From the NCBI RefSeq assembly GCF_020921035.1, contig NC_063156.1, positions 8,308,001 through 8,372,000 of the forward strand: a stretch of 64,000 bases of DNA, read 5' to 3'. Positions 1 through 11,698 of the stretch are shown in pieces; within the stretch, counting starts at the first letter, position 1; every line of letters starts with the position of its first letter. The position numbers were made by a program, and so were the translations under genes. The stretch is from Rhodamnia argentea. Its lineage: Eukaryota > Streptophyta > Magnoliopsida > Myrtales > Myrtaceae. Under the pieces are notes generated by a model. That model did not search any database. It was not told where the DNA came from and saw only the letters and a program-made list of their open reading frames with translations.

Positions 1-406
1 AAGAAACATTAGATCGATTTAGTTCTCAAATGCAATCGGTCATTCCAAAGTTAAAATCGGTGCACGTGCTGGTCTTAATGGGGTTTTCAAACTTTCATAA
101 TGGAGAATCAAACCAATTCTTTCGAAGAGCGGTGTAAAGCCAAGCAAATCGCGTCGGGTTCTCCATGAAATCAAAACTTATGCGCACTCTTAAGAGAGAC
201 CATTACGTTACAGAGGTAGAGCAGTTGCTACTCTGAAATTTCTCGTGCAAAGCCTAGTAAATACGATTCTTCTTTTGGCAAAAAAATTATCAAAAGCATC
301 ATATTTTCTCTTGGCGACGCCTTACATTAATAAGCCAAACTTGGCAAATAAATAACTAAATAAAGCAAATCATCAAAATTAATTAGTGTTAGCACGTCAA
401 CCCTAG

Positions 407-462
407 GGCCCAGGCCCATCAAGAGACCTCAGTCGCCGCCACTACTTGGGCCTTGATGGGCC
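407..462. promoter_or_regulatory. Cluster of four site II (TGGGCY) motifs
   Basis: GGCCCA occurs at 407-412 and 413-418, and TGGGCC at 447-452 and 457-462. Site II elements bind TCP factors and are common in promoters of growth and housekeeping genes. The cluster lies about 340 bp upstream of the TATA box of the TM9SF gene. It could serve that gene or an unseen divergent gene beyond the left edge. The rest of 1-796 shows no gene. Confidence 0.4.
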
Positions 463-796
463 AACTCAACCACACTCTCAACCACAGTCGCGACCGAGAT
501 GCGATTAGCGAAGGTTGGTTAAACACCCAAATTTCTTCCCCATCGTCATCATCATCTTCTTCTTCTTCGTCTTCTTCGATTATTCCTTTTCTATCATCCA
601 ACCCTTCTCCACGTTACAGTCCTCGAATTCTCTCTGGTAAAAAAAAAAAAAAAAATGGAAAAAAACCCATTTTTTTATACAGTCGCTGCCGTTATATATG
701 TGCAGTTTGCGCTTACCATCGCAAGGCAGATCTGATCTGAGCTGAGCCTCTCGGGGTCGCTTCTTGTGCAGTCGACATCTACAGCTTTTTTCTCGG

Positions 797-806
797 TATA
801 AAATAA
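797..806 (+). promoter_or_regulatory. TATA box of the TM9SF gene
   Basis: TATAAAATAA stands about 150 bp before a good splice donor (G|GTATGA at 957), so the first exon is probably non-coding and starts near 830. This is inferred from sequence only. Confidence 0.55.
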
Positions 807-1571
807 GGGGATTCAGTGATTAGGAGGAGGGATCGAGCGCGTTGCGTCGCTGAGGTCCAAAGGGAAGGGGAGCAGTTTCTTTTTTCGATTCGCATGCGTG
901 TTTGGGAGCGCTGAGAAGTGGATCTGATCGGTGAATTGGGTCCAGATCTGAGAAAGGTATGAATCCGATCACGCCATCTTTGCGCCCTTGTTTGGTTGAT
1001 GAATATGTTCGCGCGGTAGATCTAGTTTGGGTATTCAGGTATTGGTGTGTTGAGTGTTTTTTGGTGTGATGTTCTTTGATTGGTTATTGTCCATTTCTGT
1101 AGTGAATTGTAAGTCCTGCGAGGCGATGAATGATCTGACTCACTTAATGGGTTTTCGAGGCTCGCGGATAGTGATTGTTAAGCTCGGTTGCATTTCATTG
1201 TTGCTGTATGCATGTATTGACTATTGGATCCGTGCCATTGTTCAGTGTTGAAAGGCATCCACTCGTTTTTAATATGGTTCCGTGCTTTGGGATCTAGCTC
1301 TGCTCCGTCTGCTGTTGTCTGGATCACGGGTTTTTCTTTACGAAGATAAAACAACTTAGTTGGGACGTTTGTTTACTGTTTCACTCTTTAAGTGGCAACA
1401 ATTTTTGCTGGACTGGAAATTATAGATGTTTCTCTGACTGGCGGTTGCAGGTCAATTGTCTTCTCCACAGTGAAAATTTTTCATCGGATTATGCTAGTCA
1501 TAGTGTCAGGCGAACGCGATGATGTAAATGTGTTTTTCTTATTGTTTTGTTCGTTTTACTTTTGGCTTCAG

Positions 1572-3551
1572 ATGTCGAGATCCGGGATGCACTCAAAGTG
1601 CAAATGGCCTCTGCCTGTGCTGTTGGTTCTGTTTGCCCATGTTTGTAGTGGGTTCTATCTTCCTGGAAGCTACATGCATACATACTCCACTGGTGACAAG
1701 ATATTGGCCAAAGTCAATTCGTTGACATCTATTGAGACCGAACTTCCATTTAGCTATTACAGTCTCCCTTACTGCCAACCACAGGGTGGGATTAAGAAGA
1801 GTGCGGAGAATCTTGGTGAGCTGCTCATGGGAGATCAAATCGATAACTCCCCCTATCGCTTCCAGATGAATGTCAACGAGACGGTGTACCTCTGCACTAC
1901 GGCCCCGCTGAGCGATCATCAAGTGAAGCTTCTTAAACAGAGGACTCGGGATTTGTATCAAGTCAACATGATTCTTGACAATTTGCCAGCGTTGAGGTAC
2001 TCCAAGCAGAACAATGTCAACATTCAGTGGACTGGTTTTCCAGTTGGGTACACGCCACCTGGAAGCAAGGAGGATTACATTATTAATCACCTCAAATTTA
2101 GGGTCTTGGTTCATGAGTATGAAGGGAGTGGTGTGGAGATCATAGGAACTGGTGAAGAAGGTTTCGGTATAATCGCTGAAGCTGATAAGAAGAAGGCTTC
2201 AGGTTTTGAGATAGTTAAGTTTGAGGTCGTTCCTTGCAGTGTTAAACATGACCCCGACAAGATGTCAAAGCACCAAATGTATAACCAAATCGATTCTGTT
2301 ACCTGCCCGGTGGAGCTTGAAAAGTCGCAAATAATTAGGGAGCACGAGCGAGTGTCATTCACTTACGATGTTGAATTTGTGAAGAGCGACATTAGATGGC
2401 CATCACGATGGGATGCTTATTTACAAATGGAAGGTGCAAAAGTACACTGGTTTTCCATCCTCAACTCATTGATGGTAATCTTTTTCTTAGCTGGTATTGT
2501 CTTTGTGATATTCTTAAGGACGGTGAGAAGGGATCTGACAAGGTACGAGGAATTGGACAAAGAAGCTCAAGCACAGATGAATGAGGAACTTTCTGGCTGG
2601 AAGCTTGTTGTGGGCGATGTCTTCAGAGAACCAGAGTGTGCCAAGCTTCTTTGTGTGATGATTGGAGATGGGGTTCAAATTACGGGAATGGCAGTTGTCA
2701 CCATTGTCTTTGCAGCTTTCGGCTTTATGTCGCCTGCTTCACGAGGAATGCTATTGACTGGGATGATAATCCTCTATCTTTTTCTTGGAATTGTTGCCGG
2801 GTATGTTGGTGTCCGCTTATGGAGAACTCTCAAGGGAACTTCAGAAGGATGGAGGTCTGTCTCCTGGTCAGTTGCTTGCTTTTTCCCTGGGATTGTCTTC
2901 GTAATTCTTACGGTACTCAATTTCTTACTTTGGGGAAGCAACAGTACTAGTGCTATTCCCATATACTTGTACTTCATCCTGTTCACCCTTTGGTTTTGCA
3001 TTTCCGTGCCGCTCACGCTCTTGGGAGGATTTCTAGGCACACGTGCTGAGGCAATTCAATATCCTGTTCGTACCAACCAGATCCCCAGAGAAATTCCTGC
3101 ACGCAAATATCCATCGTGGCTTCTTGTTCTGGGTGCAGGGACTCTTCCATTTGGAACCCTCTTCATTGAACTGTTCTTCATCCTTTCTAGCATCTGGCTA
3201 GGGAGGTTTTATTACGTCTTTGGCTTCCTGCTAATTGTGCTCCTATTGCTGATCATTGTCTGTGCTGAAGTGTCTGTGGTCCTTACCTACATGCATCTTT
3301 GTGTGGAGGACTGGCGATGGTGGTGGAAAGCTTTCTATGCATCTGGCTCAGTCGCCCTTTACGTGTTCCTATATTCCATCAATTACTTGATTTTTGACCT
3401 TCAGAGTTTGAGTGGACCCGTGTCGGCCATGCTTTACCTTGGTTATTCTCTGATTATGGCAACTGCAATCATGTTGTCCACTGGCACCATTGGCTTCGTC
3501 ACATCTTTCTATTTTGTTCATTACCTTTTCTCATCTGTGAAGATTGATTAG
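1572..3551 (+). CDS. Transmembrane nine superfamily (TM9SF/EMP70) protein
   Basis: Intronless 659-codon reading frame. I start at the ATG at 1572, directly after a TTTGGCTTCAG splice acceptor; the 5' leader intron is probably 957-1571. The protein begins with a signal peptide ending near VCSG, has a luminal EMP70 domain of about 260 residues, then a first membrane span near residue 293 and a large hydrophobic C-terminal half with the remaining spans. The C-terminus, FVHYLFSSVKID, carries the KXD/E motif (KID) known to hold plant TMN proteins in the Golgi through COPI. Family members act in Golgi/endosome sorting. Length and sequence fit the Arabidopsis TMN11/12 group, which also has an uninterrupted coding exon. 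The open frame continues upstream of 1572 without an ATG, but this is intron and leader. Confidence 0.95.
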   Translation: MSRSGMHSKCKWPLPVLLVLFAHVCSGFYLPGSYMHTYSTGDKILAKVNSLTSIETELPFSYYSLPYCQPQGGIKKSAENLGELLMGDQIDNSPYRFQMNVNETVYLCTTAPLSDHQVKLLKQRTRDLYQVNMILDNLPALRYSKQNNVNIQWTGFPVGYTPPGSKEDYIINHLKFRVLVHEYEGSGVEIIGTGEEGFGIIAEADKKKASGFEIVKFEVVPCSVKHDPDKMSKHQMYNQIDSVTCPVELEKSQIIREHERVSFTYDVEFVKSDIRWPSRWDAYLQMEGAKVHWFSILNSLMVIFFLAGIVFVIFLRTVRRDLTRYEELDKEAQAQMNEELSGWKLVVGDVFREPECAKLLCVMIGDGVQITGMAVVTIVFAAFGFMSPASRGMLLTGMIILYLFLGIVAGYVGVRLWRTLKGTSEGWRSVSWSVACFFPGIVFVILTVLNFLLWGSNSTSAIPIYLYFILFTLWFCISVPLTLLGGFLGTRAEAIQYPVRTNQIPREIPARKYPSWLLVLGAGTLPFGTLFIELFFILSSIWLGRFYYVFGFLLIVLLLLIIVCAEVSVVLTYMHLCVEDWRWWWKAFYASGSVALYVFLYSINYLIFDLQSLSGPVSAMLYLGYSLIMATAIMLSTGTIGFVTSFYFVHYLFSSVKID

Positions 3552-4499
3552 AGATTTTCACCTTTCATGCCCTCCCAAGAGAAAGAAAAAGGAAACCACC
3601 ACCTTTCATGAAGTCTACGAGCTAGTTGGAGTCTCTGCCTCTGGTCTGTAGAAAGTTTTCTTGGTCCTTGCTTTTGGCTTTCTCAAGTACCTTTTTGTAG
3701 CCAACCATGCTGCACTGGATAGAGAGGCACGTGCCATTGCTGATATTATCCATGCCTTATATCGTTTATGAGCTCCGTGACGTTAGAGGATTTGATGTCA
3801 TTATAGTTTCTCGAAATTGTTCTAGGATGTCTGATCAATTAAAACTTTTTGTTCATGGGTTTTAGTTCATGTCAGTGATTATTATAGTCAATGGACAGTT
3901 TATTTCATATTTTGGATATTTGATGTTGTTGTGGTAATCATGTCAGATTTGATATCTACTCGGTTCAGTAAGGCAGTAATTGAACCATACTGTTCACATA
4001 TCTGTTAAATCAACTGATAGTTTGCCCACTCAGCAGCGATATCCTGTTGTGACGTTATGCTCGTTCATCACTAAAGTGGTAAGATGAGGTTGATCTCTGG
4101 CAAAGACATCTAACCAGAAGCCTTCTTGGAGCTATTTGTTATAGATTATGAGGGCATAACTTTGGCTAGTGTAGTGTTGAAATAGCAAGTACTCTGCTTC
4201 GGCAGAAGGTGAGCGCATCGAGATGATGCTATCTTTTTTACGTGCATTGGGCCTCTATGCATGCATTGACTCTGTTCCTCGAACATGTTTTTTGTCTAGC
4301 CGTATCACTTACAAATTATGTATATTCATGTATACAAAGAAGATTTCCTCCTAATAACAGCCAGCTTATGATGGACATAAGTTCTGAACCCAACGGGGCT
4401 GCATGCTTGTTATAGATGGTGAAGTTGATACTTCAGGAGGGTGGTAGAGCCATCAGTTTGTGATTCGTGAAGTGAATTGGGTGGGTGAATAGGTATGCA

Positions 4500-4612
4500 G
4501 ATCTACTGGTAAAGGAATTGGGAGTGGAGACACTAGTATCATAAATGTGAAATTTGACTCTCGCCCTATTCAAAGAGTCAGAGTAAAAGTCAGAGAGAGA
4601 GAGAGAGAGAAA
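4500..4612 (+). repeat. SINE-like repeat copy 1
   Basis: The segment with CTGGTAAAGGAATTGG, a TGGAGAC block and TAGTAT resembles 53548-53610. It is followed by a degenerate pol III B-box-like string (TTTGACTCTCGCC) and a GA tail. The tRNA-derived SINE identity is inferred and the boundaries are approximate. Confidence 0.35.
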
Positions 4613-5312
4613 TTAAAAGAAGGGTAGAAAAAAAGATAAAAAGGAATTAAGTGCGGAGACTTCTTTCAAGTGCAAGTCCTTTCAAAGTGCCGGCCCGCAT
4701 GCTGGAAGTATGTTACTGTCCGGTGGAAACGTCACTTGATATTATTTCAGCTTCGGGGTGAGGAGACCGTACAAAGTATCCGTCAGCAGTAGAGAAGTAT
4801 CTGGGTCATAAATATGCAGACGTACCAATTATGGTTGCTGTCTAGACATTGAACAAGTTTTAGTCCTCTAAGTCGAACAAATACTATGGAAAGAAAGTAA
4901 TTTTCAACAGCAAGTTTCCCCGTAATATATAGCAAAATGCGTGGAGATCGCCTACTTTTGTGGTTAGTCTCGAAGTTCAGCCAGGTGAAATGCGACTGAT
5001 AAAGCCGAGATTTTGCCACTTAAGTAACAATAGCTTCTTGGCCTTGTCACTGTGGCTAAAACCAATGACATTTGCGGCTACGACTTACTTCGCGCTTCAT
5101 AAACCAAGCGAAGAACAAGAACCAGAGGGATGCGTCGACTTGTTTTTGGACATTGACTCCTTATGGCTCTACTTGTGGGGGCGGAATTCACGACTAAGGT
5201 TCACTACCAAGACTAGAGCTATTGATGTCTCGGACCACCTTCTTCCAACTGAAAAGGAAATCATCGTCATCTTCCGAGCTTCACCGTAAAAGAGAAACTG
5301 CACTTGACAACC

Positions 5313-5316
<4 letters not shown>

Positions 5317-5352
<36 letters not shown>
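5317..5352. repeat. (AG)18 microsatellite
   Basis: Uninterrupted AG dinucleotide run, about 150 bp beyond the LSM7 stop codon. A shorter GA run lies at 4592-4610. Confidence 0.95.
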
Positions 5353-5353
<1 letters not shown>

Positions 5354-5502
5354 ATTTGTCTGAATTCCCCGAAAAAAAAAAACACAACTAGGGCACATAA
5401 GCTAAACATCAGAGGAGTTAATTCATAATGGATGGCAAGATATTTGTACAGATATCCAGCCAAAAGTAAGGCGAAGAACAAAAAGGAAAAGGAAAGACTA
5501 AT

Positions 5503-8500
5503 TTAAGCGCCATCTGGCTGGACGAAGGGATTCGCAATCTCGTCTGTGCCATCAGTAGGCGACACAAGCATCACAGCAGTTCCCCGGCAGACCTGCAATA
5601 AAAGACACAGCAACAGCGTTCATCAGAAAATAAAAAAGGAATAAAAGAAATACGAGAGGAAGGTCAAAAGTTGAAAAGAACATCGATTTCATGATCTTTC
5701 AGATGTCACGGGCGAGAACGCGTTCTATCATACTGGGTCATCCATGAAGCAGGAGGTCTCAAGCAAGCTCCTGGAGCGTTGTATTGGCAGGAAAAGAAAA
5801 AAGAAACTACAGGAGTGTGTGTATTCTACCTTCTGCACAATATTGAGATGCAAAAGGCAATCTGCATAAATTGAGGTGCAATTTTATAGAAAACCCCAGC
5901 ACTTCATCGATTACCTTGTGTCCTACCAAAACTTAGACTAAACCCATCAGAATTGCAAATGTGATCCAAACGTAACAGTTTGCAGCAATAAGTCCACAAA
6001 CCCAAACCACACAAGTTGTGCAATGCCTCCAAAAATCTTCACCATACAAGTAGGTCAAATGGTCTGGAGCTTTCTAAAGATAGAAATCCTGTTAATGTCA
6101 AGCAGCTAAACCTATGCTTGCAATCTTTAATTCATTTGTGTTGAAGTGGCTTTGAAGAGGTTTTGCCCGTCAAACCAAGAAACTTGAAATCACACTATTC
6201 TGGATATGCAGTTGATGATATACTTTTGATTGTCACGTCTGCCACACATCTCTGGCATATATCCAGCTTAACCACGCTGATTATCTAATTTGATTTCTCC
6301 AATCAAAAGCCAATTGACAGTTCATATTGGACATTCAGATGACAGAGCGAAAGATATCCTTACTATTAGGCCAAGACGCCTGGTTTGATCCGTGGTCTTC
6401 AAGGGGTCATCAGGATCTGCATAGAAAGATATGATTTTCGCATTTTTAGTTCCCTAAGCACGTGAGATTTCCACAAGGGAAGTCCTGCATAGCAACAAGC
6501 ACTCTATCAAGTGAACATTGAAAGCCCAAAAGCAATATATGTAGCAGTATTGGATGGTCCCAAAATGATAATTCCTTGGTTTAAGCAAGTAACTAATCTC
6601 TCTCCATTCTCCACCCTGAAAAGACCACTCAATGACTTGATGCGTATACCTAAATCTGGAACTGTGGCAATTCTTTAGTTGTCGAAAACTTTTACTTGCT
6701 GTCCATCAACAGTAGGACAGACATTTAATTGGGTCTTCAGTTTTAGCCATTAAACTGCTCCCTCCAGTGCTTTTACGCTTCTGAGGGCTATGGGCCATAG
6801 TTTAATTGAATTGCATTGATTTTCAGCGGCGACAAATATTCCACCTAAAATGAAAACTTTTGCTTACTCTGTCCTTCCAGAGTAGGAGAGATGATTAATT
6901 GGGTCTTCAGTTTAGCCAATACACTCCTCCCTCCATTGCTTTTAGACTTCTGAAGGATATGGGCCATAGTTCAATTCAATCATATTAATATTCAGTGGCG
7001 ACAATAATTCCACCTGAGATGAGATAATTATCTTAAACTAGATGCATGGACATGCTATTTAGGTTGTCATTTCGTGATTAAGCAACAGCTCTAAATTCGG
7101 AAGGGCGCCTAAGATATGCTTGATAACAACATGTGCAGTCTTGAACACCAACCAGCAAGGGTTCATATTAACTTCGGAATATATCTTTACGCAAATGCCT
7201 ACAGCTAAGCCATAAGGAACAGAAGGCAACTACGGATGAAACAAAACTTAAAGTTCACCTTTGTAAATATAGCTTGGAAAGTGCCGATGCTATGACTAAA
7301 AGGCACAAAAGATGAAAATTAAGTGTTAACCTACGCTTCACGTAGATACCAATTTGTCTGTTTGAATAATCTCTCCCCAAAAATCCTTCCTCTTAAGGGG
7401 TGAAAAAAAAGGAATGATAAAGCATCAGCCACAGCGACATGAACGAAAGATAAATGACAACAGAGCAAAAGTACAGGCAGTCGTATTTCAGGTCAAGAAA
7501 ATGAACGAATCACAAGACCGTAAATTACTTGTTGTCCAAATTAAAAACTTCCATTAAAGAGGATGTCCACTGCGAAGACAGTGTCTGCTCCCATGAGTTC
7601 GCTGAAGCTTAAGTAAGTGGTGATGATATTTGACTATTCTGTTGCAAGTGCACCACCAGCTAACAGAAAATGAGTTGACACTTAAGGAGATCATCAGCGG
7701 AGGACATAATAGGTTTGTTTTCAGCATCAAAGAAGTAAATGCTGGCATATGTTTTCCGGCCAATCAGTAAATAAGAAGTTGTACCAAATGGGGTTTGTTT
7801 ATTGCACTAAAATTAGAGTTCTAGAAATTGAAGAAGATGTCACAAAGCCAAGCCCCTCACCCTAATACAGTTTGTCGTTAAAGGTAATGAGGCTATTATC
7901 ATGCATCTGCTTCCGCAATATGTAAAAAAATCGAGAACAAAGGGGTTTTTTAGTAGCAAAACTATAGAGCTTTCTAACTTCTTCCGCACCCAGATTGAGC
8001 ACACAAAATGTCAAGATACCACTATATGAGTAAATCTATCTTCTCTATACATCAAAATACACTACAGTCAATGCACGATTAGAGTAAATGCATAAGTTTG
8101 GTGGCAGAGTGATTACCTCGTAGAAATTCCACAGCTTCATCCAGAACAAGGTTCAGTAACTGATCATATCCCTTTAAAGTACCAGTAACTGTAGAAAAGG
8201 AAAAAGAATTACAAACGGTAAAAGAAGCAAGATAAAAGGAAAAGAAGTGAAAAAACTCATGACATGCATTCCTATTTAAGCATGAACCATCGCGGGTTTT
8301 GAGCTTGGATGAGGCTCTAAGTACTTAATTCTCAGTGAAACTGAGAGTTATAGCCTCAAAGTACTCACTTCTACGGGCTTTTCCCGGCCCCTAGTTTGCT
8401 TCGGAACCCAAACTCTTTCGCACTTCGTAATAGACAGGAATCTCACCATCCAGAGCTTTAAACTCGGCAGCAAAATACCAACAGAAACAGTCATATCTCT

Positions 8501-8779
8501 TCAGATGCATCACTCGCATCTCACTTTTCACGTCAGAAAGAGAGAAGACTGGAACTGACCTTGTCTTCCACCAGTAAGCTTGACTTGAACCCCCTTGTCC
8601 ACGAACTTGGCCAAATCCAAAACCGTCTCTTTCCTTCCCGACTGAGACATCATCATCACCAACCAAAAAAGACAAACAAATCAAGCCAATTCTTTCACCT
8701 GTTGTTCTGTCCCTCGCACTCACCTGACGGTCTCAGTTGTGAAGAGAAAGGGGGAAAAAAAAACATGAACAGTTACCAT
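5503..8779 (-). CDS. LSM7: U6 snRNA-associated Sm-like protein LSM7
   Basis: Five coding exons on the minus strand: 8777-8779 (the ATG alone), 8560-8641, 8117-8188, 6364-6416 and 5503-5592. Together they give 300 nt, a 99-residue protein, the length of Arabidopsis LSM7. The N-terminus reads MSGRKETVLDLAKFVDKGVQ, the Sm1 motif spans the middle (GTLKGYDQLLNLVLDEAVEF) and the Sm2 motif is VCRGTAVMLVSP. LSM7 is a subunit of the nuclear LSM2-8 ring, which binds the U6 snRNA tail in splicing, and of the cytoplasmic LSM1-7 ring in mRNA decapping. An alternative start at one of three ATGs at 8648-8656 would give MSQSGRKE; the donor ATG|GTAACT at 8776 and the acceptor TCTCAG make the spliced start more likely. 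Confidence 0.95.
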
Positions 8780-8973
8780 GTCGGCCGATTGATTTCCGCC
8801 GTCACTTGCTCGCTCCTCGGTCAGAAATCAACAGGACCCTGAATGAATGAAACGGAGATGACATTTCCATGGATGAGATCAACGGCGATTCCTTGCGCGA
8901 TCAGAAGGCGAACTACGCAGTTGATCGAGCAACATGCCACGAAACAAATTGGGAACTAACCTCCGGCGGAAAT

Positions 8974-9098
8974 TTAGGGTTTCGGTGGAAACAAGCTGCT
9001 CGTTCCTGCTCTTCTTCGCTCCTCGCCCCCGCTCTCTCCCGCTTGCTGGCATTTGAGCGCCATGTGACCTGACTGGGCTTCAAGCTCAACTCGGCCCA
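8974..9098 (-). promoter_or_regulatory. Telo-box plus site II promoter of LSM7
   Basis: A telo-box (AAACCCTAAA on the minus strand) lies at 8974-8983, about 200 bp upstream of the LSM7 ATG. Site II motifs follow at 9074-9079 (TGGGCT) and 9093-9098 (GGCCCA). This pairing is known from plant genes for translation and RNA machinery, which suits LSM7. Confidence 0.55.
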
Positions 9099-9228
9099 GA
9101 ATAAAAGGGGCCCCACCCGTTTAGGCCTTTTTCTTATCACGTGGAGTGCCAGGTCAGCAGTGATGATACATAATTTGTTTGTGATATTTGTCGGATGCGT
9201 TCATTTTAATGCATTATTATAATAACTA

Positions 9229-9747
9229 GGGTTAATACCATGGAAAACTCCAAACTGGTACACTTGTAACAAATTTACCTCAAATTATTTTTTTGACCAT
9301 AAAAAACCCCAAACTGGTACACTCGTGACAAATTTACCCTAAATCGGTACACATGTGACAAATTTACCCTCCGTTAATTTTATTAAATTTAACCGTCAAA
9401 TTGCTGATTTAGTAACACGTGATAGTTGATGGGTATACCAATATGGGGTTTTGACCCTCTATTTGTCATAGGTTTATCAATTTGAGGTTTTTCATTATAT
9501 TAAATCAATTTAGCGGGGGGTGAATTTGTCACATGTGTACCAATTTGGGGTATTTAGTGGTCAAAAGAATTAGTTTAGGGTAAATTTGTCACAAATATAC
9601 TAGTTTAGGATTTTTGGTGGTCAAAAAAATAATTTGGGGTAAATTTGTCACGGATGTACCGGTTTAGGGTTTTTTGTGGTCAAAAAAATAGTTTATGGTA
9701 AATTTGTCACATATGTACCAGTTTAAGGTTTTTCATGGTATTAACCA
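9229..9747. mobile_element. Foldback Mutator-like MITE, copy 1
   Basis: A 519-bp element begins GGGTTAATACC and ends with its inverse (GGTATTAACC-). It is flanked by TAATAACTA at 9220-9228 and TAATGACTA at 9748-9756, a 9-bp target-site duplication with one mismatch. Each arm is made of about 58-bp subrepeats (around AAACTGGTACA and GACAAATTTACCC), direct in the left arm and inverted in the right. The core includes ACACGTGATAGTTGATGGGT. It has no coding capacity. The 9-bp duplication points to Mutator-type transposition in trans. Confidence 0.85.
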
Positions 9748-10733
9748 TAATGACTATCAATTGGAAATACCGCAATTCCACACGTGTGAGATTTATTAAC
9801 ATCACTTTGCAGCTGGAGAAATTCGTAAATAAAATGTGCGGCGAAAATTTCTGATTCAAATAAGTTTAAAAAAAATCTTGGAAAAAAGGCACGGGATGCC
9901 TCAAACTCATCCGGAGTCGGAGAAAAAAAAAATTTCTCAACAGGAATGCATCAACAAAACTGCCCTTTCATGTAGATTGTCATGGCCTGAACTTTGTCAA
10001 TTGATTCATATTCCTAGCTAACTCATCTTCCTATTTATGGATCTTGATTAGTTCCAGCTTGTTGATAGTGCTCTTTTTTTATGAATTGTCTCCTGAAACA
10101 CTTGCTTATCCTGCATGTGCTTTTAGAGACCCCCAACCATGAAATTAACTCTTAAGGATAGAGACGGCCATATAATTGATTCTTAAGGATAAAGACAACC
10201 ATGAATTAACTCTTAATGATGGAGATAGCCATAAAGTTGTCCACCGTTGGATCTAGAATTCTCAAAATATAAACAACGGAGATAAAGGATAATAAAATAT
10301 AAAATAATATACGTGAGTAGGGTTGGGAAGCTGCAAGCTAAGGGTTGAAAATAGGTTGTGTTAAGACCCATATTTGAATATACTTTATAAGTCTAAATTC
10401 ATAATTGACCTATTTTAAAATTTTGTTGAACCCGTATATAACCAGGTGAGTAAAAGTGGGTCAAAAACGCATATTAACACATCTAATCATAGGTGATTCA
10501 CCACAAATCGTTCAATTAAAAATACATGTGGAAATGGATAGACCCTACAATTGGCCCTAAAACTAGTGACATGGTAGATTTATGGTTCCAATAAATGCAT
10601 GGAACGTTTCATATTTCGGATGGAACTTAGATTGGATCACCTCTATTTGTTACGTTTATTACGTTCAATTCACGAAAATATAAGTTGATAAAAGGAATAA
10701 AATGAATGATTATGACAAATTCTATAATTTAAA
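9748..10733. other. Spacer between two inverted MITE copies
   Basis: AT-rich DNA without a recognisable gene. At 10125-10230 it has loosely repeated units around ATTAACTCTTAAGGAT and ATAGAGA. Otherwise I see nothing. Confidence 0.5.
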
Positions 10734-11253
10734 GGGTTAATACCATGAAAAACCTTAAACTGGTACACATGTGACAAATTTACCTCAAACTATTTTTTTT
10801 ACCACGAAAAACCCTAAACCGGTACATCTGTGACAAATTTATCCCAAATTATTTTTTCGACCACCAAAAATCCCAAACTGGTATATTTGTGACAAATTTA
10901 CCCTAAACTAATTCTTTTGATCACTAAATACCCCAAATTGGTACACATGTGACAAATTCACCCCCCGCTAAATTGATTTAATATCATGAAAAACCTCAAA
11001 TTGATAAACTTGTGACAAACAGAGGGTCAAAACCCCATATTGGTATACCCATCAACTATCACGTGTCACTAAATCAGCAATTTGACGGTTAAATTTAATG
11101 AAAATTAACTGATGGTAAATTTGTCACATGTGTACCAATTTAGGGTAAATTTGTCATATGTGTACAAATTTGGGGTTTTTTGTGGTCAAAAAAATAATTT
11201 GGGGTAAATTTGTCACAAGTGTATCAATTTGGGGTTTTCCATGGTATTAACCC
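10734..11253. mobile_element. Foldback Mutator-like MITE, copy 2 (inverted)
   Basis: A 520-bp element from GGGTTAATACC to GGTATTAACCC with a perfect 9-bp target-site duplication TAATTTAAA at 10725-10733 and 11254-11262. It is the same family as 9229-9747 but its core is in the opposite orientation (CCCATCAACTATCACGTGTC). The arms consist of the same subrepeats, so the transcript could fold into a long hairpin. It is non-coding. Confidence 0.9.
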
Positions 11254-11698
11254 TAATTTAAATGCACAAAATAAGAAATTTACTTTGGAAGCATACACAA
11301 GTTTTAGGGAGAATCCCAAACAATGTTCGAAATGTCTTTATTAATGGCATAAAATATCCTTATTATTTTAAAGAAGGGTATGAATAAGGGCATTTTCATC
11401 ACCTCATTCTTTTTTAGTTTTTTTTTTACTTTCTTTTTGGGCTTTTTTTTTTTTTTTTTGCTCTAGCTTTCTCGCTCGTGGCTGGCATGCTGGCGAGCCG
11501 AACGTGGCTCTCTGCAACTTTTCCATGCCTTTCTTTGGCAGATCAATTGTTGAACACCCTCCGTAGATGAGTACAAAATGGAACGACAGAAGGGAACTGC
11601 AAGAACGCGGAGAAGAATACAATGGAGGAAGGCTAGAGAGGGCAACCCTCGGCTTGCCTAAGCGAGGCCCCAGCGAGGAAGTTAGGGTAAAAAACAAA
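11254..11698. other. Intergenic spacer
   Basis: AT-rich DNA with T-runs at 11407-11460 and a short GC-richer stretch at 11460-11690. The open frames here show no domain and I do not call them. Confidence 0.4.

Larger units (their letters stand above)
3552..5502. other. Convergent intergenic region, TM9SF to LSM7
   Basis: It holds the 3' UTRs of two convergent genes, GA microsatellites at 4592-4610 and 5317-5352, and a SINE-like segment near 4500-4612. A 109-codon non-AUG open frame at 4960-5289 has no recognisable domain, and I do not call it a gene. Confidence 0.6.

Noticed and set aside
453-740. Poly-Ser open frame near the left edge
   Set aside because: It comes from a TCT/TCA-rich stretch and an A-run; no domain, and it lies in the promoter of the TM9SF gene.
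1392-1571. Upstream extension of the TM9SF reading frame
   Set aside because: It has no ATG in good context before a clear splice acceptor at 1571, and the family protein starts just before the signal peptide at 1572.
4960-5289. 109-codon open frame
   Set aside because: It starts with GTG, matches no domain I know, and ends in a repeat-rich 3' region. A weak resemblance to resistance-gene C-termini was not convincing.
8648-8656. Triple ATG as the LSM7 start
   Set aside because: The upstream ATG with a good donor and the acceptor at 8642-8643 give the conserved MSGRKE start and the usual 99-residue length.
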